NCBI GenBank assembly: GCA_014378155.1
Contig: JACMOF010000023.1
Coordinates: 1-8,013, forward strand
DNA length: 8,013 bases
Direction of reading: 5' to 3'
From: Caulobacter sp.
GTDB lineage: Bacteria; Pseudomonadota; Alphaproteobacteria; Caulobacterales; Caulobacteraceae
Under the pieces are notes generated by a model, which was not told where the DNA came from, did not search any database, and saw nothing but the letters and a program-made list of their open reading frames with translations. The position numbers were made by a program, and so were the translations under genes. This document shows positions 7,253-8,013 of the stretch, in pieces (positions within the stretch are counted from its first letter, which is position 1; each line of letters opens with the position of its first letter).

Positions 7253-7933
7253 ATGACCAACCCCATCCAGCCCCACGGGCCACTGCGCTCGTTCGGCCGC
7301 CTCAAGTCGCGCCCGGTGAAGCCGCGCCAGCAGGCCCTGCTCGACACCCTGCTGCCGACCCTGACCATCCCGACCGCGCCGTTCCTGCCCCGCGACCTGA
7401 TGCCGGAGGCCACGGAAGTCTGGCTGGAGATCGGTTTTGGCGGCGGCGAGCACATGGCCGCCCAGGCCGGCCGCCGCCCCGACGTGCTGGTGATCGGAGC
7501 CGAGCCCTTCGTCAACGGCGTGGCCAGCGCCGTGCGGCATGTCGAGGAGCAGGGGCTGAGCAATGTCCGCATCCACGAGGGCGACGCCCGCGACGTGCTG
7601 TCCTGGTTGCCCGACGCCTGCCTGGACCGGCTGTTCGTGCTGTTCCCCGACCCCTGGCACAAGGCGCGGCACAACAAGCGCCGGCTGATCCAGCCGGCGG
7701 TGGTGGCGGAACTGGCGCGGGTGCTGAAGCCGGGCGCGGGCTTCCGCTTCGCCACCGACTGGGCCGACTATGCCGAGTGGACGGTCGAGCGGGTGCTGGC
7801 CGACCCGGCCTTCCGCTACGCCGACCCGTCAGCCGACCGCAACGCCCCGCCCGTCGACCACGTCACCACGCGGTACGAGGAAAAAAAGCTGGGCGACTGC
7901 CCGCCGCTGTTCCTGGATTTCGTAAGGGTCTGA
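7253..7933 (+). CDS. trmB: tRNA (guanine-N7-)-methyltransferase TrmB
   Basis: TrmB uses SAM to methylate N7 of G46 in the variable loop of tRNAs. The protein has 226 residues, typical of the family. It shows the N-terminal block RSFGRLKSRPVKPRQQALLD (residues 12-31), the SAM-binding motif I WLEIGFGGGEHM (about 57-68), the family signature FPDPWHKARHNKRR (131-144), and near the end TRYEEKKLGD, the substrate-binding block. ATG 7253 is the start. An in-frame ATG 30 codons upstream (7163) lies within the palindrome before the terminator and would add a non-conserved extension, so I rejected it. No Shine-Dalgarno precedes 7253, and a promoter-like element ends 7 bases before it, so a leaderless mRNA is possible. 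A run of seven A at 7881-7887 sits close to the C-terminus. Confidence 0.96.
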   Translation: MTNPIQPHGPLRSFGRLKSRPVKPRQQALLDTLLPTLTIPTAPFLPRDLMPEATEVWLEIGFGGGEHMAAQAGRRPDVLVIGAEPFVNGVASAVRHVEEQGLSNVRIHEGDARDVLSWLPDACLDRLFVLFPDPWHKARHNKRRLIQPAVVAELARVLKPGAGFRFATDWADYAEWTVERVLADPAFRYADPSADRNAPPVDHVTTRYEEKKLGDCPPLFLDFVRV

Positions 7934-7942
7934 CGCGCTATT

Positions 7943-7983
7943 TCCTCCCCCTGCGGGCCCTTGCGGGCCTCACAGGGGGTGGA
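7943..7983. terminator. Hairpin after trmB, possible bidirectional terminator
   Basis: CCCCCTG (7947-7953) pairs with CAGGGGG (7973-7979). Inside it GGCCC (7956-7960) pairs with GGGCC (7965-7969) around a TTGC loop. Three further outer pairs (7943-7945 with 7981-7983) are possible past a T/T mismatch. No strong T-run follows on either strand, so efficiency is uncertain. The position between trmB and a possible convergent gene favours a terminator role. Confidence 0.5.
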
Positions 7984-7986
7984 TTG

Positions 7987-8013
7987 CTACTTCTTCGTCC
8001 AACCGCCATCCAA
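7987..8013 (-). CDS. Possible 3' end of a convergent gene (partial)
   Basis: Read on the minus strand from the window edge, the sequence encodes LDGGWTKK and then a TAG stop at 7989-7987. A basic hydrophilic tail ending just before a hairpin is what the end of a real gene would look like, but eight codons are too few to identify a family or to exclude chance. The function is unknown. Confidence 0.25.
   Translation of the reverse strand: MDGGWTKK

Overview
The window is a dense, GC-rich (by eye well over 60% G+C) stretch of bacterial chromosome. Gene order, protein style and the cluster miaB-phoH-ybeY-corC-lnt / XRE regulator / metK / trmB point to an alphaproteobacterium, most likely Caulobacter or a close relative. 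This assignment rests on recognition of the proteins and synteny, not on a database search. I see no mobile element, CRISPR array, tRNA or rRNA gene, or sign of recent transfer.

Layout. Positions 13-5304 hold five same-strand genes packed as an operon: miaB, phoH (ybeZ), ybeY, corC (ybeX) and lnt. Three of the four junctions overlap by 1 or 4 bases and the fourth has a 12-base gap, so translational coupling is likely. The order matches the classical proteobacterial miaB-ybeZ-ybeY-ybeX-lnt cluster. After a 45-base gap comes a small XRE-type helix-turn-helix regulator (5350-5784). A 126-base regulatory gap follows. It holds a candidate promoter, an AT-rich palindrome and a leader able to form competing hairpins, and it leads into metK (5911-7134), which starts with TTG. 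Behind metK lie a 28-base palindrome and a strong intrinsic terminator, then trmB (7253-7933) with a candidate promoter so close to its ATG that the mRNA may be leaderless. The right edge has a hairpin and what may be the last codons of a convergent minus-strand gene.

How the genes fit together. MetK makes S-adenosylmethionine. MiaB (radical-SAM methylthiolation of tRNA A37) and TrmB (m7G46 of tRNA) consume it. YbeY and the PhoH-family ATPase act in rRNA maturation and RNA quality control. CorC and Lnt belong to the envelope, Lnt completing lipoprotein acylation. The window is therefore a housekeeping block of RNA modification and processing, SAM supply and envelope maturation.

The coding genes are ordinary. 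The parts worth a second look are the intergenic regions, above all the metK control region and the metK-trmB gap. No clearly novel system is visible here.
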